IMG/VR virus record: IMGVR_UViG_3300020220_000114 | Span: 1 to 42,047 of that record | Length of the DNA: 42,047 nucleotides | Direction: 5' to 3' (one strand) | Source of the DNA: a virus | Shown here: in pieces, positions 16,676 to 25,857 of the stretch | How positions within the stretch are numbered: the stretch's first letter is position 1 | How the letters are laid out: each line of letters starts with the position of its first letter | Notes under the pieces: generated by a model | Seen by the model: the letters and a program-made list of their open reading frames with translations, nothing else | What the model was told of the DNA's origin: nothing | Database searches by the model: none | Made by a program: the position numbers and the translations under genes

Positions 16676-19600
16676 TGCCTACCATATACCCATCAGCTCC
16701 TTATTTTGACGATTACGATTCTACTAAACAATTTTATAGAATTTTGTTTAGACCTGGGCGTGCGGTACAAGCAAGAGAACTAACCCAACTACAAACTTTA
16801 ATCCAAGGTCAAATAGAAAGATTTGGAAAAGGAATTTATAAAGAAGGATCTTTTGTAACTCCATCTGAATTAATTTTTGATAAAAGATATGCTTTTGTAA
16901 AACTTCAAACAACTCATGCATCCGTAAATGCTGATGATGTAATAGGAAATTTGTTAGATCAAGTAATTGTAGGACAAAATAATGGCGTAAAAGCTACTGT
17001 TGTAAATTTCACGACTTCCACACTCACAGATCCTCCTACCCTATTTGTAAAATATTTAAATTCAGGAAATGCTGGAGTATCTAAGACTTTTGCTAACAAT
17101 GAAATTATTGTTAACGAGGATGGAGATATAAGTGTTAGATCTGCAACTTCATCTGCTACAGGCAATGGAACAGCCTTTTCTGTAGGTGAAGGTTCAATAT
17201 TTGTAAAAGGTGTGTTTGTAACTGTAAATTCTCAAACAAAAATTTTAGAAAAATATTCAGAAGTTTCTAATTCTATTATTGGACTTACTATTACAGAGAG
17301 CATTGTTACTTCTGAAAATGATTCAAGTTTATTTGATCCAGCTATAGATACCTACAATTACTTTGCACCTGGTTCAGATAGATATAAAATTGATTTATCT
17401 GTTTCTACAAGAAACTTTACTCCTCAAACCATTGATGATCCTAATTTTATTGAACTTTGTAGAATTGAAAATGGTACAATCATTGCTCTTAACAATGATC
17501 CTCAATTTAGTATTCTGGGAGACACACTTGCAAGAAGAACGTATGATGAATCTGGGGATTACGTCGTAAAACCTTTCGAAATAAAACTTATTCAACATTT
17601 AAGAACTAGCCCAAATGCTAATTTATCTTTTAGCTCTGTAGATGGGGTATTTACCTCCGACCAGGGAGGAAATGATAATTTATTTGTTAATGTACTTTCT
17701 GCTGGTAAAGCATATATTAAAGGTTATGAGATAGATTCTCTCAAAACAAGCTATATAAACTCAGAAAAAGCTAGAGATTTTATTTCTGTAAATAATTCTC
17801 CTATTGCTACTCCGATAGGAAATTATGTTTATGTTAGCAATGTTTTCTCCGCACCAACCCTGGATACTATTGCTAATGTAAGTATATATGATAGATACAC
17901 TGAAGCAGATGGTGCTCCAAGTGGCAGTTTAATAGGAACTGCTCGAGCTCGTGGACTTGAATACTATTCCGGAACAGTGGGTACTGGTAGTGCCGTTTAT
18001 AAACTTTACCTATTTGATGTACGGACTAATGAAGGTAAAACTTTTGTAGATAGTGCAAAGCAGATTTATTTTGACAATCAAGTAAATCCCGATTTTACAG
18101 CCAATATAGTATCAGTTAAAACATATCTTTCTGGTACAATAAATTTTACTACAGCTAATACAGATGTTTTTGGTGTAGGTTCTTTATTTTCTACAGAATT
18201 AAAAGTTGGAGATTATATAGATGCAGATACAGGCAACTCATCTGTCAGATTACAAGTATCTTCTATACTTAATAACAATTTTTTAAATGTAACTGGAGCT
18301 CCATCAGCCGCTAAAAACGGAGTAAAGTACACTATTGAAAAATCTAGAATAGAAGAAACTAAAAAAAATACTTACATATTTAAATTGCCTCAGGATGTAA
18401 TTAAAGCTCTTGATCCAACTAGCTCTGAAACAATTTATAATGTTCAGAGACAAGTCGAGAGAACATTAGCATCTGGTCAAGTAACTTTGATTGCTGGAAC
18501 CGATGAAGTATTTGCTCCTATCAGTTCAACAAATTATTCTATAATAGTTTCACAAAATTCTACTTCAGGACCTACCCCAGGAACTTACATAGATCCCAAC
18601 ACACCCGGTTTGCTCACAAGAGGGGGTACTCCGACGGGTAAAACTTTAATAGTTAATGCAACAACTGCAGGTTCGGGAGTTGGATTAAATGCTGGCCAAA
18701 TCATTCAAATTATTGCTAATGTACAAAAAACTAATTCTGCTGCAGTAAGAAAAAATAAGACCTTGTTTTCTGACTACGAAGAATTTTTTGAGGATCAAGA
18801 AGATGCTACTCAATCCACAATATCATTAGGTCAAGCTGATGTTATTTTATTGAAAGAAGTTAGTATGTCAAAAACTGCTTTTGGAACATCCTATTCTTCG
18901 AGTGGCGCAGTAGACATAACTGACAGATTTATTTTAGATAATGGCCAACGATCTACCTATTACGACGTTGGTAAATTAAAACTTAAAACTAATGCCTCTA
19001 AACCTAGTGGACCAATAAGAGTAAAATATGATTATTTTGAACACGGTATTGGAGATTTCTTTTCTGTAGAATCTTATAGTGGAATAAATTATAAGGATAT
19101 ACCAACTTTTACTGACGGAAAAACTACTTATCAGTTAAGGGATTGTTTAGATTTTAGACCTAGAATAAGTGATTCAGGGGTAGATTTTATTTCCTCTGGT
19201 TCAAGTGCTTCAGAATTTATTACTCAACAAAACGATTTTACTACTGATTATCAATACTACTTACCTAGAACTGATAAATTAGTTGTAGATAAAGATGGTA
19301 CGTTTTCGGTAATAAAGGGTATCAGCTCTTTAAATCCACAAGAGCCTAACATACTCGATGATAGTGTGGCTTTATATGTACTTAAACAAAAACCCTATGT
19401 TTTTGATTTATATAAAGATATTGAAATTTTAAGTGTAAACAACAAACGCTATACTATGCGTGATATTGGTAGAATAGAAAATAGACTAAAAAATTTAGAA
19501 TACTATACATCGTTAAATTTACTTGAAATTGATGCTGAAAAATTTCAGATTAAGGATTCAGATGGATTTAATAGATTTAAAAATGGTTTTATTGTAGATT

Positions 19601-21222
19601 CTTTTTCCGGACACGGAATAGGAGATACATTAAATCCAGACTATGGTGCAGCTATTGATATGAATAAGCAAGAGCTAAGACCTCTATGTGAATTTCAAAG
19701 ACTTCCATTGCTGGAAGTAAATACAACCAATGCTCAAAGAACATCAAATAATTATAGCTTGGTTGGTGATTTTTTTACTCTTCCTTACACCGAAGTAGCT
19801 TTTGCTTCTAACGATAAAGCAAGTAAAGCTATAAACATTAATCCTTTCAATACTGGAATATATACTGGTACTATGACCTTGTTTCCTGCCTCAGATTCGT
19901 GGTTTGAACAAAAAAGGCTTCCAGATGTATTAACAAACCTAGAAGGTAACTATAATTCTTTGGTAGCTGAATCCCAAGCTAAAGGTACATTTGGTACTGT
20001 TTGGGGTGCTTGGAAAGATTTCCATTTTGGTGTTGACGGAACTGTATTAACTCAAAAAAGAGAAGGTTTAGAATATACTGTTAGAGAAAGAATTGATACA
20101 GTAACTAAAAATGACGTTGTTAAGTCAACATCTGTACTACCAAAAATGAGGGATGTGGTAATATCAATAAGGTGTGAAGGTATGAAACCAAACACACTAG
20201 TCAATGTTTTTTTTAATAGTTATCCTGTCAATCCTTACTGCAATTTAGATTTATCCGAAAGGGCAAATGTTCTTTATCCAAATTTAGATGTATATGCACA
20301 GGGTAGAAACAACTTAGTTACTGACGAAACAGGCAAAATATTAATTAAGTTTAATTATACTACTGATGTTTTTCAATTTAATACTGGTAATTATACAATA
20401 AAAGTAACTGACTCTAGTTCTAACGATCCTGAAGACACGGAAACATTTGCTGAAGCTGTATTTTCTAGTTCTGGTGAGCTTAGAAATATTGCAAACGAGG
20501 TTACTTCCACAAGAAATGCTGTCTTAGACTCTAAATCTGTTTCCGAACAAAGACCAGTTGCAGCACCTAATCCATCAAAACCTCCTCCTCTCTTTTTTGT
20601 AGATTATTTGTATAGATACACTTTAGGAAGAGAGCCCGATAGAGAAGGTTATGCTTATTGGTCTTCACAGTTTAGAACATTAGGTTTAACAAATGCAGTT
20701 CTTAATGGAGCAGTTTGTTCTGCTGAATTAATTCTTAACGCAAAAGCTAACCCTAGCACTTTTACTGTTGGCTTTAATTTTGGAGAAGGTCCTAGTAAGG
20801 ATAATTTCGGAGTAAGAGTTCCTCTGACGTTTAATTCTAATGCGAGAATAGTTTGGGACGCAGTTTTATTTTTTGCTGGAGTTGCGCTTCATAATGTATT
20901 GCGTAATATAGAACATCCAACTGACGATCTAAATTTAGTTAGAACTAGGCCGGGTTTTGATTACTTATGTTTTCATTACTATATTTCAGTAAAGGCAACG
21001 TTGCCTAGAAACGTCGCTGGCCATCCCGCTTCTGGGTGGACAGACGAACAAATTAGATTAGAAGCTTCTAAAGGTGTTGCTACTGCTGTAACCGTTGCTT
21101 TATGCAATCCCTTGGATGGATTTGATTGGAAACAGGATGCGTTAAATGCTAAGGCTAACGGAATAGACCCTGCTGCTTATTGGATAAGTCCTACTAATTG
21201 GAGCACAGGCTCTCGGAAATAG
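16675..21222 (+). CDS. Large baseplate-periphery structural protein, DUF4815 type, with DUF4214 module
   Basis: This protein has 1515 residues. The N-terminus (YFDDYDSTKQFYRILFRPGRAVQARELTQLQTLIQGQIERFG) is the signature of the DUF4815 family, large virion proteins of marine T4-like and related phages placed after gp8. The body has many beta segments, plus LRDCLDFRPRISD and MRDIGRIENRLKNLEYYTSLNLLE, both common in this family. Near the C-terminus, residues about 1303-1365 (FVDYLYRYTLGREPDREGYAYWSSQF) form a DUF4214 module, best known from bacterial surface and adhesion proteins. The final ~150 residues, with several Trp/His and FHYYISVKATLPRNVAGHP, match nothing I recognise. Likely peripheral baseplate or fibre-attachment component (functional place of gp10). 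Confidence 0.78.
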   Translation: MPTIYPSAPYFDDYDSTKQFYRILFRPGRAVQARELTQLQTLIQGQIERFGKGIYKEGSFVTPSELIFDKRYAFVKLQTTHASVNADDVIGNLLDQVIVGQNNGVKATVVNFTTSTLTDPPTLFVKYLNSGNAGVSKTFANNEIIVNEDGDISVRSATSSATGNGTAFSVGEGSIFVKGVFVTVNSQTKILEKYSEVSNSIIGLTITESIVTSENDSSLFDPAIDTYNYFAPGSDRYKIDLSVSTRNFTPQTIDDPNFIELCRIENGTIIALNNDPQFSILGDTLARRTYDESGDYVVKPFEIKLIQHLRTSPNANLSFSSVDGVFTSDQGGNDNLFVNVLSAGKAYIKGYEIDSLKTSYINSEKARDFISVNNSPIATPIGNYVYVSNVFSAPTLDTIANVSIYDRYTEADGAPSGSLIGTARARGLEYYSGTVGTGSAVYKLYLFDVRTNEGKTFVDSAKQIYFDNQVNPDFTANIVSVKTYLSGTINFTTANTDVFGVGSLFSTELKVGDYIDADTGNSSVRLQVSSILNNNFLNVTGAPSAAKNGVKYTIEKSRIEETKKNTYIFKLPQDVIKALDPTSSETIYNVQRQVERTLASGQVTLIAGTDEVFAPISSTNYSIIVSQNSTSGPTPGTYIDPNTPGLLTRGGTPTGKTLIVNATTAGSGVGLNAGQIIQIIANVQKTNSAAVRKNKTLFSDYEEFFEDQEDATQSTISLGQADVILLKEVSMSKTAFGTSYSSSGAVDITDRFILDNGQRSTYYDVGKLKLKTNASKPSGPIRVKYDYFEHGIGDFFSVESYSGINYKDIPTFTDGKTTYQLRDCLDFRPRISDSGVDFISSGSSASEFITQQNDFTTDYQYYLPRTDKLVVDKDGTFSVIKGISSLNPQEPNILDDSVALYVLKQKPYVFDLYKDIEILSVNNKRYTMRDIGRIENRLKNLEYYTSLNLLEIDAEKFQIKDSDGFNRFKNGFIVDSFSGHGIGDTLNPDYGAAIDMNKQELRPLCEFQRLPLLEVNTTNAQRTSNNYSLVGDFFTLPYTEVAFASNDKASKAININPFNTGIYTGTMTLFPASDSWFEQKRLPDVLTNLEGNYNSLVAESQAKGTFGTVWGAWKDFHFGVDGTVLTQKREGLEYTVRERIDTVTKNDVVKSTSVLPKMRDVVISIRCEGMKPNTLVNVFFNSYPVNPYCNLDLSERANVLYPNLDVYAQGRNNLVTDETGKILIKFNYTTDVFQFNTGNYTIKVTDSSSNDPEDTETFAEAVFSSSGELRNIANEVTSTRNAVLDSKSVSEQRPVAAPNPSKPPPLFFVDYLYRYTLGREPDREGYAYWSSQFRTLGLTNAVLNGAVCSAELILNAKANPSTFTVGFNFGEGPSKDNFGVRVPLTFNSNARIVWDAVLFFAGVALHNVLRNIEHPTDDLNLVRTRPGFDYLCFHYYISVKATLPRNVAGHPASGWTDEQIRLEASKGVATAVTVALCNPLDGFDWKQDALNAKANGIDPAAYWISPTNWSTGSRK

Positions 21223-21235
21223 ATAAAAGGTTAAA

Positions 21236-23062
21236 ATGGCAACTCCTACTTACAGCGTAATTGATCCTATAGCACAATCCTTCTTTATTGATAAACCGTG
21301 CGTTGTCACAAAAATGGATTTGTTTTTTAAATCAAAAGACAATTTTATTCCAGTTACTGTGCAGTTTAGAAAAAATCAACTAGGGGTACCTGGTCCATAC
21401 ATTATTCCTTTGTCCACTAAATTACTTTCTCCCAGTTCTGTATTAGTTTCTAGTAATGCAAATGTAGCAACTACTGTAAACTTTACTTCACCGATATTTT
21501 TAGATACTGGGGAATACTCAATTACATTAGGAACTACCTCTAAAAAATATTCTGTCTGGATCTCTGAATTAAACTCCACAGATATAATTTCAGGTAAAAA
21601 TATTACAGAACAACCTTATATTGGAAATTTGTTTAAAGGACAAAACATAACATCGTATACTCCTGTATTAACCCAAGATTTAAAATTTATACTTTACAGA
21701 GCATCTTACAATACAAGTGTGGTTGGATTTATAGATTTTAAAGTACCTGGCTATCACAACACCACTAAGCTACTTGAAAATGATCCGTTAGAATTGTTTC
21801 CTAATAGTTCAATTATGAGAATTCATCACAAGGATCACCCATTCACGAATCAATCATATGTAAGGTTATTAGGTATAGCAAATGCTTTTCCATTTGGAAA
21901 TGTTTTAAGTCCAACCATTTTTGGTGGTATAACATCAACGTCTATTGAGGGAAGGCATTTTGTTGTAAGTAACGTTAGGTCTGACTCTTATACCGTAAAT
22001 CTTTCTGAATCCTCAACTGTTACTTCAGCATTTAGATTTGGTGGTCCTGCTATCGTAGTAGATAGTGATTTAAGATTTGATACTATCTACCCAAAAATAC
22101 CACATATTAAACAATCTGGGAATATTTCAAGCTCATTTAAAGCTGCTTCTTTATCATATACTTTAGATTCGTCGTTTAAAACTTTAGCTGACGACGATAA
22201 TGAGTTGGATTACACAAGAATAATTGCTAGCAATGTAAACACTACTTTTAGACTTTCTAACGCAACTCCGTTTGTATATAGGATAAACTTTTCTTCCAAT
22301 AACACCCTCACATCTCCTCTAATAGATAAATCTCAAATTGCCGTTGTATTGGTTAATAATAAAATTAACTCTCCAAATATTATCACAGAAAATTTAAGAT
22401 ACGACAGAGCAAACGTAGCTGTTTTGTCAAAAGCTAATATATACGTGTTAAATGGAAATGTAGCTTTAATATCCTATGCGTCTGCAAATGTGAGCGAGAT
22501 AAACAATGCTAAAAGTATTTTAAACGGTACTGATTTAGTTATTACAGGCTTAAATCCAAACAACGGTCAGTACAGAGTATTAGAAGTTTTAAACGGTGGT
22601 GCAAATATTAAAGTTCTAAAATTAGCTAATTCTATTTCAGTAGTTACTGATGCTAATATACAAAACAACCATACTATTGTAAACGCTTCTCAATTTGTAT
22701 ATGAGGAAGCTGCTACTGGTGGAAGTGCAATTTCAAAATACATAACTAAAAAAATAGATTTTGTAAATCCTTCAACCTCTATCAATATTAGAGCAGATGT
22801 TTCTCAGCCAACAGATACAGAAGTATTGTTTTATTTTAAAACTAAATTAATTGGTGAAGCCGAAAGTTTTGATGTTAAAGAGTTTACCCAAGTAGAAAAT
22901 GTTACAATTGCACCTTCACTTGATGGTAAATTTATTGAAGTTGAAAAACAAATAGATGCATTAGAGCCTTTTGATTCTTTAATAATTAAAATTGTATTTA
23001 AATCATCGCTCACTTATAAAGTTCCTAAAGTAAAAAATTTAAGGGTTATAGCTTTAGAATGA
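21236..23062 (+). CDS. Structural protein, probable partner of the DUF4815 protein
   Basis: This protein has 608 residues. It opens with YSVIDPIAQSFFIDKPCVVTKMDLFFKSKDNFIPVTVQFRKN, a segment that in related phages I associate with the C-terminal part of the DUF4815 protein itself. The gene therefore looks like the separated second half of that structure, encoded 13 bases downstream. The rest is beta-rich and Asn/Ser-rich, ending in ISPKV-type strands (SLTYKVPKVKNLRVIALE). FMRIHHKDHP-type sequence near residue 200 (MRIHHKDHPF) is conserved-looking. No catalytic motif seen. It overlaps the next small gene by four bases (ATGA). Confidence 0.65.
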   Translation: MATPTYSVIDPIAQSFFIDKPCVVTKMDLFFKSKDNFIPVTVQFRKNQLGVPGPYIIPLSTKLLSPSSVLVSSNANVATTVNFTSPIFLDTGEYSITLGTTSKKYSVWISELNSTDIISGKNITEQPYIGNLFKGQNITSYTPVLTQDLKFILYRASYNTSVVGFIDFKVPGYHNTTKLLENDPLELFPNSSIMRIHHKDHPFTNQSYVRLLGIANAFPFGNVLSPTIFGGITSTSIEGRHFVVSNVRSDSYTVNLSESSTVTSAFRFGGPAIVVDSDLRFDTIYPKIPHIKQSGNISSSFKAASLSYTLDSSFKTLADDDNELDYTRIIASNVNTTFRLSNATPFVYRINFSSNNTLTSPLIDKSQIAVVLVNNKINSPNIITENLRYDRANVAVLSKANIYVLNGNVALISYASANVSEINNAKSILNGTDLVITGLNPNNGQYRVLEVLNGGANIKVLKLANSISVVTDANIQNNHTIVNASQFVYEEAATGGSAISKYITKKIDFVNPSTSINIRADVSQPTDTEVLFYFKTKLIGEAESFDVKEFTQVENVTIAPSLDGKFIEVEKQIDALEPFDSLIIKIVFKSSLTYKVPKVKNLRVIALE

Positions 23063-23274
23063 ATAAATTAAAAGTAAAAGATTATCCTGGATTAGTAAGA
23101 GACTCTTCGTCGAAAGCTATTATAAATGTTGATCAATCGGCTTATTTAAAGTATAAAAATGAAAGAAATGTTCAACAAAAAATTTCTAATATGAGTACAG
23201 AAATTAATAATTTAAAACAATCTATGAATGAAATTAAAGATTTAATTTCTCAAATTTTACAGAGAACTAATTAA
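23059..23274 (+). CDS. Small coiled-coil virion-associated protein
   Basis: This protein has 71 residues. The N-terminal half (DYPGLVRDSSSKAIINVDQSAYLKYKNER) is a pattern seen in small proteins next to baseplate or fibre genes of T4-like phages. The C-terminal half is a heptad-like helix (ISNMSTEINNLKQSMNEIKDLISQIL). It overlaps the upstream gene (ATGA) and abuts the fibre gene downstream (TAAATG), so all three are translationally linked. Function unknown; a trimeric adaptor or assembly factor for the fibre is possible. Confidence 0.75.
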   Translation: MNKLKVKDYPGLVRDSSSKAIINVDQSAYLKYKNERNVQQKISNMSTEINNLKQSMNEIKDLISQILQRTN

Positions 23275-25431
23275 ATGCCATCAATTATTTTAAGACAATC
23301 TAGCGTTATTAGTGATCCTTTAGCAACAATTAAAGGTTCTCCATTACTTAATTCTGAAATAGATAACAATTTTGCTAATATTAATATATCTATTGGAAAT
23401 TTGAACAACTTATCTACTCTTGGTAAATCAAATATAGTTATTTCAATAAACGAAGTAAGTTCTAATATAGGACTGTTATCAGATTTAATAACATCTAATA
23501 CTGGTAATTTAGTTTTTGCTATTAATGAAATAAAACAGAATGTAAATACTTCAATAGTTGTTGAAGCTTCAAGACTAGTGGACAATTCTATAACTTCCGC
23601 TAAGCTAGCACCCGATAGTATAATTTCAGAAAAAATTGCTGATTCCAACATTACAACATCTAAATTAGCAGATGATAGTATTACAACATCTAAATTAGCA
23701 GATAGTAGTATTACAACATCTAAATTAGCAGATGATAGTATTACAACATCTAAAATTGTAAACAATTCTGTAACTACAGCTAAAATAGCCAGCACCGGTG
23801 TAGTGGCTGCCTTGTATGGAAATGCAACTAGAATTCCTCAAATTACTGTTGGATCAGACGGAAGAATCACTTCATTATCTAATGTTGAAATTAGCGGAGC
23901 AGGATTTACCAATTTAAATGCAGATAGCATTACTTCAGGTACATTAGTAGCTGAAAGAGGAGGTACAGCACAAAGCAGCTGGACTACTGGACAAATGCTT
24001 TATGCGTCTGGTATTAACACATTAGCCAAATTAGCTATTGGAACGAGTGGACAAATACTATCCGTATCTGCTGGAGGAATTCCGGCTTGGATTAATGACA
24101 CAGCTGGGGTTTCTTCTGTTGATTTATCTGGTGGTACTACAGGACTTTTAGTGACAGGGGGACCTATTCTTTCTTCTGGAACAATGACTTTAAGTGGAAC
24201 TTTAGCTGTTGCTAACGGTGGTACGGGCTCAACATCAACTACTTACTGCAGTTTAACAACAAATGTCTCTGGAACACTTCCTATTGTTAACGGTGGTACA
24301 GGCACTTCATCAACTGCTTACTGTAGTTTAACTACAAACGTTAGTGGCACTTTACCCGCAATCAGAGGTGGAACTGGGTTTGATCAGTATACGGCAGGTC
24401 AAATATTGTATGCATCGAGTACTACAGCCCTTACAAGATTAGGAATTGGAACAGAAGGTCATTTCTTAAAAGTAGTTGGTGGAGTGCCTCAATGGGCTCC
24501 AGTAACTGGCACAGGTATCACTAGTCTTGGAGTATTAAATCAAGGTAGTTCTTTAGGATTAACAATACAATCTGATGTTGGAAGTACTATCACTAGCACA
24601 GGCACTCTCTCTCTAAGCTTGAATCAAGCGACGTTTAGGAGCCAGCTAGGTCTAGGTTCAATGGCAACCCAAGACACTTCAATATTAAATTCGTATGCAA
24701 CAACCTCTGCTTTATCTAGTTATGCACCAGCTTCTGCGTTAAGTAGTTATGCTTCTTTAGGTAATAATAATGCATTTAATGGAACAAATACATTTAATGG
24801 TGCAGGAAATTATTACAGTGACCATCGGTTTTATGGAAAAATAAGAACTAGTACTGGATTCGGTAGTACCTTCTCGAGTGGTGCGCCCAATCCCAGTGAT
24901 TATTGGAATGCTTTTTTTCAGTCACAAGTAGCTCACCCAGCAGTCGCTGTTTATGCGCCTGGGGCGGGTTCTGTAGGTGTCGCTATTGGATGCGATACTT
25001 TTAATCTTGGACAATTAAATTATGAAGTCTATTATTACGGTACGCCAAACGCACCAGGTAATAACATAGGTGGTGTATTTAGTAGTACAGGAAATTCAGT
25101 AAATTTTGCTACTACTTCTGACTATAGACTTAAAACTGATATTGTTACGTTAACAGGAGCAATAGCTCGAATTAAACAATTAAATCCTGTTAAATTTAAA
25201 TGGAAAAGCAATTTAGAATTTGGCTATCAAGATGGATTTTTAGCTCACGAAGTTGAACCTGTTGTTCCAGAAGCAATTACTGGAGAAAAAGACGCTGTTG
25301 ATGATAAAGGAAATATTAGGGCGCAACAGATGGACGCATCTTATTTAATTCCTCTTTTAACAGCCTCTCTCAAAGAAGCTATTGCACGTATCGAAACCTT
25401 GGAAGCTCAAGTAGCTAGTTTACAAGGATAA
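23275..25431 (+). CDS. Tail fibre with C-terminal S74 intramolecular chaperone
   Basis: This protein has 718 residues. About 105-170 are tandem ten-residue repeats (xDSxITTSKLA). About 310-365 hold two 25-residue repeats (NGGTGSTST, YCSLTTNVSGTLP), typical of trimeric fibre shafts, and FRSQLGLGSMATQD is a common tail-fibre sequence. Residues about 610-718 are a peptidase S74 chaperone: TSDYRLKTDI supplies the Ser615/Lys620 dyad, followed by LNPVKFKWKS, QDGFLAHEVEPVVPEAI and a terminal helix. In this family the domain drives trimer folding and then cuts itself off just before the serine. An intrinsic terminator follows the stop codon. Confidence 0.9.
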   Translation: MPSIILRQSSVISDPLATIKGSPLLNSEIDNNFANINISIGNLNNLSTLGKSNIVISINEVSSNIGLLSDLITSNTGNLVFAINEIKQNVNTSIVVEASRLVDNSITSAKLAPDSIISEKIADSNITTSKLADDSITTSKLADSSITTSKLADDSITTSKIVNNSVTTAKIASTGVVAALYGNATRIPQITVGSDGRITSLSNVEISGAGFTNLNADSITSGTLVAERGGTAQSSWTTGQMLYASGINTLAKLAIGTSGQILSVSAGGIPAWINDTAGVSSVDLSGGTTGLLVTGGPILSSGTMTLSGTLAVANGGTGSTSTTYCSLTTNVSGTLPIVNGGTGTSSTAYCSLTTNVSGTLPAIRGGTGFDQYTAGQILYASSTTALTRLGIGTEGHFLKVVGGVPQWAPVTGTGITSLGVLNQGSSLGLTIQSDVGSTITSTGTLSLSLNQATFRSQLGLGSMATQDTSILNSYATTSALSSYAPASALSSYASLGNNNAFNGTNTFNGAGNYYSDHRFYGKIRTSTGFGSTFSSGAPNPSDYWNAFFQSQVAHPAVAVYAPGAGSVGVAIGCDTFNLGQLNYEVYYYGTPNAPGNNIGGVFSSTGNSVNFATTSDYRLKTDIVTLTGAIARIKQLNPVKFKWKSNLEFGYQDGFLAHEVEPVVPEAITGEKDAVDDKGNIRAQQMDASYLIPLLTASLKEAIARIETLEAQVASLQG
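23641..23760 (+). repeat. Four tandem 30-bp coding repeats
   Basis: Four consecutive 30-base units, each containing the invariant 14-base core ATTACAACATCTAA, encode (D/x)SxITTSKLA in the fibre. Flanking units (ITSAKLA, VTTAKIA) are diverged copies. They are in frame, so copy number can change without breaking the gene. Confidence 0.9.
24208..24357 (+). repeat. Two tandem 75-bp coding repeats in fibre shaft
   Basis: Units 24208-24282 and 24283-24357 each encode 25 residues of the form VNGGTG-ST-YCSLTTNVSGTLP. A third, truncated copy (RGGTGF) follows. Codons differ at synonymous positions, so the duplication is not very recent. Confidence 0.85.
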
Positions 25432-25454
25432 TAAAATATCCCACTAAGTTTTTT

Positions 25455-25481
25455 AAAAAAGGGCCTAGAAGGCCCTTTTTT
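25455..25481 (+). terminator. Intrinsic terminator after the S74 fibre
   Basis: A perfect inverted repeat GGGCC-TAGAA-GGCCC is flanked by six A and six T, so the stem can extend to 11 pairs, and a second T tract follows. It sits 24 bases after the fibre stop and just before a late promoter box, separating two transcription units. The A/T flanks make it usable from either side, though no minus-strand gene is nearby. Confidence 0.9.
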
Positions 25482-25496
25482 GTTTTTTTTCATAAG

Positions 25497-25505
25497 ATAA
25501 ATATA
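25497..25505 (+). promoter_or_regulatory. Late promoter box ATAAATATA upstream of the 25528 gene
   Basis: ATAAATATA lies 22 bases before the start codon and 15 bases after the terminator hairpin. It has an AAGGA ribosome site (25516-25520) between box and gene. The terminator-promoter pair is the clearest unit boundary in the window. Confidence 0.75.
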
Positions 25506-25527
25506 AGGATTTTACAAGGAAATCCAA

Positions 25528-25857
25528 ATGGCCGTTACCTCAAATTTATTAATTGAGCAGGGCGCTACCTTTGCTATAACCATTAATTACAATGATGATC
25601 TTGGTAATCCCAATGATCTTACTTCCTATACAGCGCAGTCAAAAATGCGCAGATCATTTTATTCTGCCAATTCAACCGCACTAACAGCCAGTATCACCAA
25701 CCCTGCAAATGGAGAGATTGTTCTTTCCATGACAGCAGCAAACACTGCAAATTTAAGACCAGGTCGTTATGTATATGATCTGGAAGTATCAAATGCCTCT
25801 CAAACTTTAAGAGTAATTGAGGGAATTATTACTGTACTTCCAGAGGTTACAAGATAA
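25528..25857 (+). CDS. Small beta-sandwich virion protein
   Basis: This protein has 109 residues. The pattern (LLIEQGATFAITINYND, DLTSYTAQSKMRRS, GEIVLSMTAANTANLRPGRYVYDLEV, LRVIEGIITVLPEVTR) is a one-domain Ig-like or BppU-N-like beta sandwich, often encoded beside phage fibres. It is the first gene after a late promoter and has a good ribosome site (AAGGA, seven bases before the ATG). The stop is directly followed by the ATG of the giant fibre gene, so it may be a cap, adaptor or attachment domain for that fibre. Function not known. Confidence 0.65.
   Translation: MAVTSNLLIEQGATFAITINYNDDLGNPNDLTSYTAQSKMRRSFYSANSTALTASITNPANGEIVLSMTAANTANLRPGRYVYDLEVSNASQTLRVIEGIITVLPEVTR

Noticed and set aside
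23641-23760. Regularly spaced repeats resembling a CRISPR array
   Set aside because: Units are directly adjacent 30-base copies without spacers and are in frame inside a fibre gene.
23271-23795. Minus-strand open frame of 174 codons opposite the first fibre
   Set aside because: It is a by-product of the 30-bp tandem repeats on the plus strand; its product is just the mirrored repeat and there is no ribosome site. The plus-strand fibre is unmistakable.
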